From the NCBI RefSeq assembly GCF_010183535.1, contig NC_071329.1:17188879-17252878 (forward strand): a stretch of 64,000 nt of DNA, read 5' to 3'. Position 1 is the first letter of the stretch, and each line of letters starts with the position of its first letter. The DNA is from Caenorhabditis remanei (taxonomy: Eukaryota > Nematoda > Chromadorea > Rhabditida > Rhabditidae). Position numbers and translations under genes: made by a program. Positions 20,851 through 29,787 of this stretch are shown piece by piece. Under the pieces are notes generated by a model that worked only from the letters and a program-made list of their open reading frames with translations, did not search any database and had not been told where the DNA came from.

Positions 20851-21481
20851 ATGTCGAAACGCCCAGGAAAATCACTCGCCTCAGAAATCAACGAGGAAGA
20901 CAAGCGGATGGCAATCTTTTTCCAACTCCGCGGCATCACGGATCAAGCAAACCGTGCTCTCCATTGCCCAGTTCGCGATCCAGTCCCATGCAAATTCTGT
21001 AAGCGATTCGGCCACGAAATGCATCAATGCGGAAGAGTTGAACAAGCCGAAAAACTGCTACATGCTGCTTCCAGAATTATCTGCGTCATTTGCACTCACC
21101 ACGCAGCCAACTTATCAATGCAAAGAGCTGCTCAACGCAGCAAAACACCACCAACAACAGGAGAAAATCCAAGCCAGCAAGCCACCGCCTAAGTGCAACA
21201 TTTGTCGACAAAATCATTATGCTTCGGAATGCAAACTTCCAATAGACGAAAAGATGAAAATCATCAAGCAACGACACCTCTGCCAAATTTGTCTCACCAG
21301 AGACAAACATACTCCAATCAATTGCAAAACACTTCGGTTCCCGAAATATCTGTGCGACAACAAAAAATGCGGAAAAAATTACTCTTCCCATCATGTTTCA
21401 ATTTGCCCCTTCATGGCGTCAACAACTCCAAACATGTCACCTCTTGCGGAATCAATGGGACACGACGAAAGTTTGGATTAA
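20851..21481 (+). pseudogene. CCHC zinc-knuckle gene, frames offset
   Basis: Starts MSKRPGKSLAS after a CATTTCAG acceptor, exactly as the gene at 16780. Frame 1 (20851-21192) carries CKFCKRFGHEMHQC and CVICTHH. Frame 2 (open to 21481) carries KCNICRQNHYASEC, HLCQICLTRDKHTPINC, LCDNKKCGKN and SSHHVSICP, aligning with the knuckles of the 16780 protein. No intron I tried restores one frame: the good GTAAGC donor at 20999 joined to the CCAG acceptor at 21074 creates a stop. It therefore has four knuckle-like clusters split by a frameshift, or needs programmed frameshifting as in gag genes. Decay is the simpler view. No protease or RT domain follows. Confidence 0.5.
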
Positions 21482-22059
21482 AATCTAAAGATATGACATC
21501 TGTTACCTCTATATATATATATATATTTCATTTTTTGTAATCTGATATCAAATATACGAAAATTTTTCTTTCTAAATAACCAATTTATTCTCTAAAATAA
21601 ATATTGCAAAATGATTATCAGTAAAAAGTTAAACAAAAGAATAATCGAGATTCATGTGATCCGCGACTCTACTCTCGATCCGCACGACTTCAAGGGGATA
21701 CAATTCACGGGGCGCTTCTCGAATATAAAATACACATGTAGCTTCCTGTGGAAGCCGGATCCCGTAGCGGACCTCAAAATAGGCCCGCACCGAGATCCAG
21801 CGTCCAAAAAAGGCACTCCAGAAAACTGCGTCACATGTCCTGGAAAAATCAAAGTTAAAATCTCAAAAAAAAAATATAAAAAATATAAAAAATAAAGAAA
21901 GCTACAAACCTAAGGTTCAGAATTTGGGGGGTCCCATAAATTCGTCGTCCGGTGTGAGTCAAGGTGACTCTTCTGGAGCCCAAATAGGACAACCTCAGAT
22001 TGAGGTTGTCCACGTTTCATTTTCAAATGAAAAAAGCCGAATTGTATAACTTACTGCAA
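21482..22059. other. Low-coding region with (TA)n and second ~115-bp block
   Basis: A (TA)n run sits at 21511-21526. An open frame at 21611-21895 (94 codons, DPHDFKGIQFTGRF, ENCVTCPGKI) has no relative I recognise, a low-complexity Lys/Tyr tail and a competing antisense frame; I do not call it a gene. Positions 21899-22013 are the uninterrupted copy of the block at 19876. Confidence 0.35.
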
Positions 22060-22632
22060 GGTACTGTATCAATATCAGAAGGATAAATAGAAATATTTAG
22101 AACTTTATAAAAATCAGTTAATATACAATATAATTGACCGATACATATTCAGTCTCCACTCCAACTGGTACATTACGGAATGACTTGGAAAGATAGGCGA
22201 TGGCCTATTTATTTTTCTGTTTCTCTATCACTCTCTAGGATTTGTACAGTACTCTTTCACGTTCGGCGCATCGGAATGTCGGTCAACGCTCCCATTCTCT
22301 TTTCGTTCTCGCTTTTAATGGTATATAGAGGAAGAGACACAGACATCAATGAGGAAAACACCGCAGAAGGATTCGGCGGACATGAAGTTCATGAAAGAAT
22401 AGTGCCGATCCTAGAGAGTGCTAGAGAAACGAAAAAATAAATAGGCCGGCGCCACTCTTCCCAGTCATTTTGTAATGTTCCTGTTGGAGTAAGACTGAAT
22501 ATGTATCGGTCAATTGTATGATTTTTATAAAATTCTAAATATTCATATTTATCCTTCTGATATTGCTATGTATATATTATTGTGTGATCTCTGTTGTCTA
22601 CAAGTATTGGATACTTTCGGGTAAAATAACAG
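22060..22632. promoter_or_regulatory. Shared leader block L2, head-to-head double copy
   Basis: On the + strand 22408-22632 repeats the leader (CTAGAGAGTGCTAGAGAAAC, GTAATGTTCCTGTTGGAGT, TGTATCGGTCAATT, a splice donor ACA|GTGAGT). On the - strand 22240-22060 gives the same series reversed (CTCTCTAGGATTTG, GGTACATTACGGAATG, GACCGATACA). The two copies share a ~170-bp centre and could act as a bidirectional promoter. The open frame across it (22180-22440) is not conserved with L1 and is probably spurious. Confidence 0.45.
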
Positions 22633-22734
22633 TGAGTTTCTAAATTTTGAAACGGTGGGAATGGATAACATTTAAAATTTTTAACAGGCAGTGTTTTCTC
22701 TAAAAGTTCATATTTATCCACCTGATATTGATAT

Positions 22735-23116
22735 GTAAAATTTGGGATTTTTCATTTGAAAATGACCACGGTATCACTGATTGTCCCACAAAGTAAATTA
22801 TGTATAAACCACACAGATCAAAAGTAGAGCTTCATTTTTGTAGTTGACAACTTTTTTGTACGAGCACTCCCTGGAGAGTTATGGTCATTTTTAGCCGACT
22901 GCTCAAAAATCATTCCATTTTGCACTGAAATGGGAGGATTTGAGTTAGAAATTACTTTGTAGAACAAAAAAGTTGTCAATTACAAAAATGAAGGTCTACC
23001 TTTGCTAGGTATGGTTTTTACATAATTTACTTTGTGGGGCAATCAGTGATATCGTAACACCCTCTGGCCATTTTCAACTAAAAATGACCAAATTGTATGT
23101 CTTACTGCACGGTACT
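22735..23116. repeat. MITE family A
   Basis: Palindrome with GTAGTTGACAACTTTTTTGTACG in the left arm, AAAAAAGTTGTCAATTAC in the right, and terminal GCACGGTACTGTA. Confidence 0.55.
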
Positions 23117-23197
23117 GTACATTGCAGAGCATGAAGTATTTTTTACTACTGAATAAGAAAAATTTCAGAAACTACACAAAGCATACAATGCAACGCT

Positions 23198-23759
23198 GTG
23201 TTGACCAAACTCCACGAGACTCCAATAGGAAATTTATTGGCTGAAACTGCAAAAACAACTATCGAACAAGCCCATTCAAAGAACGCAGACATCAGAAAGA
23301 AGGTAACTAAACTCGAAGATAAAATGAAAGTTGAATTTATAACCGCTAATCTCGTTGCAGGAGAAGAAAACGTGACCGTAAGATCAACTTCGAAATTGCC
23401 GTCAAAAAGCAACCGAATCTGATTGATCCTTCCGACCTCATTAGACCATACGACACAGATGGATCCCAGTTTGAAGATGCCATGGATAGACTTTTAGCTA
23501 TGTACGGATCGAAAGAATTGTGGGATCAAACCTCCAGCAAAATGTTGTTTGTGCAGAGGGCGACTGCAAGACCACATCGCAGGATCAAAAAATTCAAAAA
23601 TGCCTGGACCAACGACTATGTCTCCTGTGCCTTAACAATACATTCCACCACCCAACAAATTGCCGTGTGATCAAGAAAACTTGGCTTTTATGCAAAACCT
23701 ACCATTGTGGAAAGGAATTGGCAATTCACCACGCGTCAATCTGCGACAAATGCCAGTAG
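23198..23759 (+). pseudogene. Gag-like zinc-knuckle gene, broken by frameshifts
   Basis: Several frames must be joined. They are MLTKLHETPIGNLLAETAKT (23198); INFEIAVKKQPNLIDPSDL followed by DTDGSQFEDAMDRLLAMYGS (to about 23520); KPPAKCCLCRG; then DCKTTSQDQKIQKCLDQRLC, CLNNTFHHPTNC, KTYHCGKELAIHHASICDKC. The FEDAMDRLLAMYG stretch resembles the part of BEL/Pao Gag (DUF1759-like) in front of the knuckles, and supports a retroelement origin for the whole zinc-knuckle family here. A possible intron (AAG|GTAACT...TTGCAG) is visible at 23303-23360. At least two frame changes remain, so I call it a pseudogene. Confidence 0.5.
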
Positions 23760-24174
23760 CCGAGATGAAGACATCTGGTCTCATTGGAACTCATAGAGGA
23801 ACTATATGCAGAAGATAAAGAGGTAAGAAATGACATCAAAACATTAGTGAAGAAAATAACGGAAAGGCACGATTCATTAAATAATTTTACAGAAGATGAA
23901 ACAGACACTCTAAAGGCGATGCCTTAAGCCAAACAAAGCTACAAAATAATGCCAAGCCTGGCACAACAACAGCTCCAATCCACACTTCTAGTGAACCCAC
24001 ATGGAACGATTCAGCAACCAGCAAATCAAAATGGAACCATATTGTTATCCGTTGGACCTCGTTACTCAACTCATATTCTTTTGCTTTAAAAAATTTGTAA
24101 ATAAACTCATTTCACAAAAAAATTAGTTCACATCAAAAAGTTTTCAGATTTATTTTCCGCTTGCCGGTTATCAG
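23760..24174. other. Tail of the zinc-knuckle relic, no clear gene
   Basis: Continues with a donor-like AAAGAG|GTAAG at 23821 and protein-like short stretches, ending with an AATAAA-type signal near 24098 (TAAATAAACTCATTTCAC). Possibly the 3' UTR of the relic. Confidence 0.3.
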
Positions 24175-24486
24175 TCACTTGGCGCATTGAGATAGAAACA
24201 CTGATAAGAAGATAAGAAAAATAGCACGGGGAAGCTTCAGGAACAAAAATAGTGTACAATTCCTAGAGAGTGCTAGAGAAACAGAAAAGAGATAGGAGCA
24301 GCGTCTCTCTTCCAATTCATTCCGTAATGTACCTGTTGGAGTTAGACTGAATTTGTATCGGTCGATTTTATGTATATAAACTGATTTTTATAAAATACTA
24401 AATATTCATATTTATTCTTCTGTTATTGTTAATTTGATGTGAACTCTGTTGTCATCGGATATTGGATATTTTTGGGAGGAATACCA
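24175..24486 (+). promoter_or_regulatory. Shared leader block L3
   Basis: Adds an upstream part not in L1: CGGTTATCAGTCACTTGGC, AAACACTGATAAGA and GCACGGGGAAGCTTCAGGAAC. Then come CTAGAGAGTGCTAGAGAAAC, CATTCCGTAATGTACCTGTT, TGTATCGGTCGATTTTATGT, TATATAAACTG and donor ATACCA|GTGAGT at 24487. Confidence 0.5.
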
Positions 24487-24552
24487 GTGAGTTTCTAAAT
24501 TTCAAAACTGTGGGAATCCATAACTGTAGCAAAAAAATTGTGGATATTTCAG

Positions 24553-25200
24553 GCAGCTGGAATTCTCGAAAATTGGTATATAGAAGTAAATTATCAAAGA
24601 TTTGGGCATATAGACAAATCATGATCGCAGAAATTATTGAAACAATTGGAAGACTGTTTTCCATCCGGTACAATCGTTTTTTTGGAAGAAAATGTAAGTT
24701 TTTTTTCTTATTTTTAAAATATATATTCGAAAATTTCAGGAACAAGCTGAACGAGATTGCACTTTTTATTTCACTGTACTTGCAAACTTCAACTTTGATT
24801 TTATAATTTCGGTGAGTTTTAAACTTGTACATCTGTAAAAAAATGATTTGAATTACATATTTCAGATCTCCAGATAAAAAGGGTCGTGGTTTGATTGGTT
24901 GCTGATAAATGGATTCAAGAGATCGTCAGAAGAGGATTGTGAGTTTTTGATTCCATGAGCATACTGTAGCTGGGGTTACTGTAGTCTGATCTATATGAAA
25001 ATGTTTCAGGATAATACGATCCATATGACTTCACCAAGGATGGGATCGCTCAGGATATCCATTGCTTTGGTATGTTTTGGAATTTTAAAAATAATAAAAA
25101 TAAATTTTAAATATTTCAGATCTTAAAAGAAGAGGAAATCACCGCAACACCTTTATTCGATCGACAGTCATTCCATATCTTTTATTTTATTTTTATATTT
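24553..25200 (+). pseudogene. Spliced unit U1 of an unrecognised family, frame broken
   Basis: Exons by splice signals: 24553-24693, 24740-24811, 24866-24941, about 25010-25072, and from about 25120, with a poly-A signal near 25205. Exons b and c join in phase 0: ENWYIEVNYQRFGHIDKS, an in-frame TGA, then QLEDCFPSGTIVFLEEN, EQAERDCTFYFTVLANFNF. The same frame in copy U2 gives CTFYFTALVNFNF with conservative changes, so this frame was under protein selection. Exon d reads ISR, stop, KGSWFDWLLINGFKRSSEED. An alternative intact 60-codon ORF starts MDSRDRQKRI in exon d and crosses two introns in phase 0. The unit is either a decaying gene or one expressing only short products. No family recognised. 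Confidence 0.4.
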
Positions 25201-25299
25201 TATCCTAAATAAATATTTAATCCAAACCACTGTGTTATTCTGCTTTGAAGAAGAAAACAAATTTCACAAAAAATAGTTCAAATCTATTTTTAGAATTGT

Positions 25300-25561
25300 T
25301 TCCGCTCCCCGGTTATCAGTCACTTGGCACATTAAGAAGGAAACACTGATAAAAAAATAGCACGGGGTAGCTTCAGGAACAAAAATAGTGTAAACTTCCT
25401 AGAGAGTTCCAGAGAAACAGAAAAGAGATAGGAGCGGCGTCTCTCTTCCCATTCATTCCGTAATGTACCTATTGGAGTAAGACTGAATTTGTATCGGTCG
25501 ATATTATGTATTTAAACTGATTTTTATAAAATTCTAAATATTCATATTTATCCTACTAATA
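25300..25561 (+). promoter_or_regulatory. Shared leader block L4
   Basis: Same order of elements as L3 (CGGTTATCAGTCACTTGGCAC, CTAGAGAGTTCCAGAGAAAC, CATTCCGTAATGTACC, TGTATCGGTCGATATTATGT). It diverges after CATATTTATCCTACTAATATTGG, and no donor like those in L1-L3 is seen. Confidence 0.45.
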
Positions 25562-26250
25562 TTGGTATTCACGCTTACTCGCTCATCTCCAAAGGAATTT
25601 CCATGGACACTCCGGAAGTCGAAGAAAATGTCGACAATTCAACGGAAACGGTATTCATCACAATCCAGCAGTCTTACATGCCTTGACCAGTTACAGAATT
25701 CGTCAAAATTGGAGCACGTGGGAAGTAATTCTGCTCAATTCCTGATAGTGGAGCCCGGTCACAACTTCGCCTACAGTACGTCTCTTGAGCTTCGCGTAGG
25801 CGCCGAAATTGCAATCGACGCAATCATTCAGTCGAGGTTCCTTATTGTCATTTATAACCACAATAGACGCTTATTTAGATTTGACACATACATCCATTCT
25901 AATGGAACAGGGAATCGAGAGGAAATTCATTTTTTAATGTCTATCCCTGAAGAATTTGGCGTAAGTGGTACATAAGTGTTACTTCAACATTTTTTTTCCA
26001 GAGCATCGTTTTCAATTCTTTTTTTCGAAGAACTTGAGACACTGAAGAGAGACGAATTTATCCGGCCCTCCCGAATAATTTCATCTCGATTCGCATCCAA
26101 GTGCTTCAAGCAGGATTTCAGGTAATTTCATCGCTTGAAACACACACACACACACGTACACTTTCAGTGCTCCATCAACAACAGTTGGTTCAAGTTCTTC
26201 GAGAAACATTTGGAAGACTGTTTTCCATCCCGTGCAATAGTTTTTTTTTG
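25562..26250 (+). other. Uncertain gene after L4, broken or multi-exon
   Basis: Possible start MDTPEVEENVDNSTETVFIT at 25602, closed by a stop. A long open stretch (about 25690-25975) reads SSKLEHVGSNSAQFLIVEPG...FAYSTSLELRVGAEIAIDAI...EEIHFLMSIPEEFG, then a GTAAGT donor. After a TTTTTTTCCAG acceptor (about 26001) comes SILFFEELETLKRDEFIRPS...FASKCFKQDFS, then a (CA)n intron (26138-26155) and a CTTTCAG acceptor into the U2 exon. The frames do not join cleanly at the first junction, so either a donor is misplaced or the gene is broken. The protein-like composition argues against pure intergenic DNA. Function unknown. Confidence 0.35.
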
Positions 26251-27000
26251 AAAAAATGTGAGTTTTTTCTAATTTTTTAAATATATATGCAAAAATTTCA
26301 GCAAAAACTGAACGAGAATGCACTTTTTATTTCACAGCACTTGTAAACTTCAACTTTGATTTTATAATTTCGGTAAGTTTTAGACTTTAGCATCTGGTCA
26401 TATCATCATTCGAATTGCATATTTCAGATCTCTGATGCCCCGTAACGTTCTTTGAGTTCCTCTGACGTAAACATTATTCTAGCACCTTCCATATAGTGAC
26501 CAGCTCCCGGTACTAACTGATAAGGCATTTGTATTTAACCCCTGCCACCGACCAGTCTTGGTCGGTTCTCTTATCTATGTTTATTGGACATAATGATGTC
26601 TAACTGACACTGAATAAAGATGATGATACCGCTACACTAAAGGCATAAGAATCTCTATATAACAGGGTAGCGGCTTGAATGATTGTTGATAAATGGATTC
26701 AAGAGATCATCAGAAGAGGAATGTGAGTTTTTTGTTTGTATACTGTAGCTAGGGTTACTGTAGTCTGATCTATATTCAATTGTTTCAGGATAATACGATT
26801 CATATCACTTCACCAGGATGGGATCACTCAGGATATCCATTGCTTTGGTATGTTTAAGGATTTTAAAAATGATCAAAATTAATTTTAAGTATTTCAGATC
26901 TTAAAAGAAGAGAAAATCACCTCAACACCATTATTCGATCAACAGTCATTCCATATATTTTATTTTTTTTTGTATTTTATCCTAAATAAATATTTAATCC
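26167..27000 (+). pseudogene. Spliced unit U2, copy of U1, interrupted by solo LTR
   Basis: Matches U1 exon by exon: LEDCFPS exon (ends near 26257), ERECTFYFTALVNFNF exon (26303-26374), the ATAAATGGATTC exon, the GATAATACGATTCATATCAC exon, and a terminal exon with an AATAAA signal near 26988. Between exons c and d a 218-bp solo LTR has inserted. A one-base loss (CACCAGG against CACCAAGG in U1) shifts the small MDSRD ORF. The unit is probably dead, but it is valuable as the comparison that shows which U1 frame was coding. Confidence 0.45.
26433..26650. mobile_element. Solo LTR (218 bp) with 5-bp ATCTC duplication
   Basis: Compared with U1, U2 has an insertion starting TGATGCCCCGTAACG and ending about GGCATAAGA, flanked by ATCTC (26428-26432 and 26651-26655). 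It contains a TATA-like TTTGTATTTAACCCC and an AATAAAG signal, the layout of an LTR. A 5-bp target duplication fits LTR retrotransposons. The 3' terminus is not the usual CA, so the boundary may be off by a few bases. Confidence 0.55.
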
Positions 27001-27044
27001 GAACCACTGTTGTTCAAAACTTCACAAAAAATAGTTCCCATCTA

Positions 27045-27389
27045 TTTTTAGAATTGTTTCCGCTCCTCGGTTATCAGTCACTTGGCACATTGAGAAGGAA
27101 ACACTGATAAGAAAAGAGCATGGGGTAGCTTCAGGAACTAAAATACTGTGCACATCCTAGAGAGTGCTAGAGAAACAGAAAAGAGATAGGAGCAGCGCCT
27201 CTCTTCCAATTCATTCCGTAATGTACCTGTTGGAGTGAGACTGAGTTTGTATCGGTCGATTTTATTGTATATAAACTGATTTTTATAAAGTTCTGAGTAT
27301 TCGTATTTATTCTTCTGCTATTGAAATGTATAAATTTTCGAGTGATCTCTGTTATCAACTGGTATTGAATATTTTCTGGTGAAATTGAA
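27045..27389 (+). promoter_or_regulatory. Shared leader block L5
   Basis: Same elements as L3, complete with TGTATATAAACTG and a donor GAA|GTGAGT near 27390. It is followed by a short inverted pair (ACTGTATTAGAAGGA ... and complement, 27407-27490). Confidence 0.5.
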
Positions 27390-27524
27390 GTGAGTTTTTA
27401 ATGTAAAAACTGTATTAGAAGGAAATGTTCTTCTATTGTTCAAAAACACTCGTCCTTCTATTAAAGGGACCTTTCTAATACAGGTTTTACAGTATACATG
27501 TACTAATAATTTTGACTCTTTCAG

Positions 27525-27990
27525 AATCTCAATCACGTTCGTCAACAAAGCATTTTGTATTTTTGGACACATGCTCGAATTAAATGGGGTGTGAGTTTTA
27601 AAAAATGTATGTTTGACTTCACTAATTTTTGTTATTTTTCACAAGGTCAATTTATAGAAAAAGTTCAATTCTCGTCAACTTTCTATGCCAGTTAAGGAAA
27701 AATGGAACATTTCATGCAAAGTAAGTTATTGATTTAATTTTAAAATGCCGAACTACAAATTTTAAGATCGAACATAAGAACAGCACGATATGTGTTAGAT
27801 GGTGCAATTTTTTAAATGTGAGTCAAAGTTTACAAAGATTTTTAGTGCTACAGTAGTCCACATCTTTTTTTCAGAAAAACAACCGATATAACCCACAGCT
27901 GTGGAACTTTGGACGAATGTGGGTCAAACATTGATGTCATATCGTACTAATGGAAAATAACTTTATTCTGTTCTTTTTTCTAAATAAATG
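27525..27990 (+). other. Spliced unit U3 after L5, coding uncertain
   Basis: Acceptor CTCTTTCAG then an exon reading NLNHVRQQSILYFWTHARIK to a GTGTGAGT donor. A further donor (AAT|GTGAGT) and acceptor (TTTTTTTCAG) precede an exon reading KNNRYNPQLWNFGRMWVKH and stop, followed by AATAAATGAATAT. The layout parallels U1 and U2 but the sequence is different. It is either another diversified member or a non-coding transcript driven by the same leader. Confidence 0.3.
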
Positions 27991-28171
27991 AATATATGAG
28001 TACCTTTCAAATTTTCAACTTTCATATTGCCTGTCTGTTTGTCCAATCAACTTTTTTAATCGCAGATTGATTCCTTTGAACTTCAGAGGTATCTGGAGAG
28101 GGGTGGCAGCTGTCTTTCTGGCGGATGAGAGAAAAAAAGACCGAGTCGATTATTGGCAGCTGCTCTGTCCA

Positions 28172-28528
28172 TAATTGCAAACCGGGCCGAAACGGGGCGA
28201 CACGGGCCGGCACGTAACTCGCTTCAAACTGAGTTTTATGAGCTGAAAAATATACCAAAATGTAGATCTCAGCGAGTTCTATATCCGTGACCTACTACGG
28301 GCCGGATGGCTATTCGTTAATGTGCCGCGGGCCGGGCTAGAATGACTTTTTTGGGCATGTTCGCGTTTTTTGGCACTTTTTCCCGGCCCGCGGCACAATA
28401 ACAAATAGCCATCCGGCCCGTAGTGGGTCACGGATATAGAACTCGTCGAGATCTACATTTTAGTCTATTTTTCAGCTCATAATATTCATTTAGACGCGAG
28501 TTACGGGCCGGCCCGGTTTGCAAGTATG
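28172..28528. repeat. CATACTTG-type GC-rich MITE
   Basis: Palindrome from TTGCAAACCGGGCCGAAACG to GGCCCGGTTTGCAAGTATG, close relative of 13100-13443. The core holds GGGCCGGATGGCTATTCGTTAATG in both orientations. Confidence 0.7.
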
Positions 28529-29297
28529 GCTCTGTCCCGGGTGAAAAGACATTCCAGGAGGAAGGGGACCAAAAATCAGATAATTTTAGATTCCAGGATT
28601 CTGGATTCCAGGATTCTGGATTCTGGATTCTGGATCAGGGTTCTCGGTATCCTACTCCTCCAAGTTACACAAGAGATTCCTGAAGTGCAAATTCTTACTG
28701 TAGCTTAAAAGTGCATAGAAAAAGTCAGAGGGGGCTGCTGGATTCACCATGCTAAATACTGGGACTCTGAATTCTACAATTTCTAAAACTGGCTTATTTC
28801 GAAAACAGGTTTACAAAGTTTTATTGAAAAAATCATTATTAGTGCAATATTTAAAAAAAAACTCCGATCGATTGCAGAGACACCGGATAGAGAAGAAGAG
28901 TGATCCCGAACGGTATATCACTGAAAAAATTATATTTATGAACTGATTTCTAATTTTTTAACTATTAACTCACTATTTTCCTCCAATCACTCTCTATTGA
29001 GCAGTTGTGTGCACTCTTCAGAACATTCCATCTGAAAGAAATAAATTATAATTATTAGCTAATTAAATTTTTATTAACTTACAAAAATACTCATCATCTG
29101 GATTCGTACCACACCTCTTTTTCACATAGCTCAAATTTTCCGTACAATTCGGAAATACCAGTAACAGAATATTATATCACATTAATCACAATAAATAAAA
29201 ATAAATTAGGATTTCAAAAAAAGCATAATATATACAGGGGCCGGCTCACAACACAAGAAGCCTCAGAACTCCAAGAACAGATAAATTTCTAAATGAC
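28529..29297. other. Intergenic with GATTCTGGATTC minisatellite
   Basis: Positions 28588-28640 are short tandem GATTC(C/T)(A/G)G repeats. At 29190-28990 on the minus strand a Cys-containing stretch (FPNCTENLSYVKKRCGTNP) leads to a GTAAGT donor, with a TTTCTTTCAG acceptor downstream. No start or consistent frame was found, so I leave it as a possible gene fragment. Confidence 0.3.
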
Positions 29298-29690
29298 TCA
29301 GGACTCGGGAGAGTCCCGGAGCAGGAGGCAGCTGCTCCGCTCCGTTCCTCCTGGTGCCAGGAAAAGTGCACGAGGAGTTTTTGAAGGGATTCTATCTTCT
29401 TTTCTCCAGTTTTCCTGCGTCTCTAAGTTTTTCTTAGCCCGTTCGACCGACAGCACAAAATCCGAGAACTTTTCAGTTGTTTCATCAAAGTTTCTTATTC
29501 TCGGTTTGTACAGGCCAGTCGTTTTCAAAACTTTAACATAAGCATCCACCGTAATTTCGTTTTTATCCCGCAAATATGCTTTCAATTCAGACCGTTCGAT
29601 GATATCGAAACCACCCGAGTCCTTGATACCGAACTTTTTAAGAACACGGTGAATTCTGGGGTCAACGTTGTCCTTGGTATAAGGCACCAA
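29298..29690 (-). pseudogene. Truncated MATH-BTB relic
   Basis: The frame reads LKKFGIKDSGGFDIIERSEL, KNEITVDAYVKVLKTTGLYK and RIRNFDETTEKFSDFVLSVE. This matches the end of the MATH domain and start of the BTB domain of the intact neighbour (VELNAEVLESTGLFGPRLRN, FDETTKEVSDLILVVNGEKF). It then runs into unrelated GC-rich sequence (QENWRKEDRIPSKTPRALFL) with no BTB core. It lies directly downstream of the intact gene in the same orientation, as expected for a tandem duplicate that lost its 3' half. Confidence 0.65.
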
Positions 29691-29787
29691 TATTGAAATC
29701 TCAAAGTTTTTAGGACGTAATGTTTACGAAACATGTTTTCAAAAAAAACTTTTATATACACTTATACACAAACAAGGGATCACAACA

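Noticed and set aside
21611..21895. 94-codon ORF with two Cys and a Lys/Tyr-rich tail
   Set aside because: No paralog, splice partner or recognised motif, and an equally open antisense frame; left as unassigned.
22180..22440. 86-codon ORF in the double leader
   Set aside because: The corresponding part of leader L1 is conserved as DNA but not in this frame.
28990..29190. Minus-strand Cys-containing exon pair
   Set aside because: Plausible splice signals but no start codon, and the joined frame stops within a few codons.
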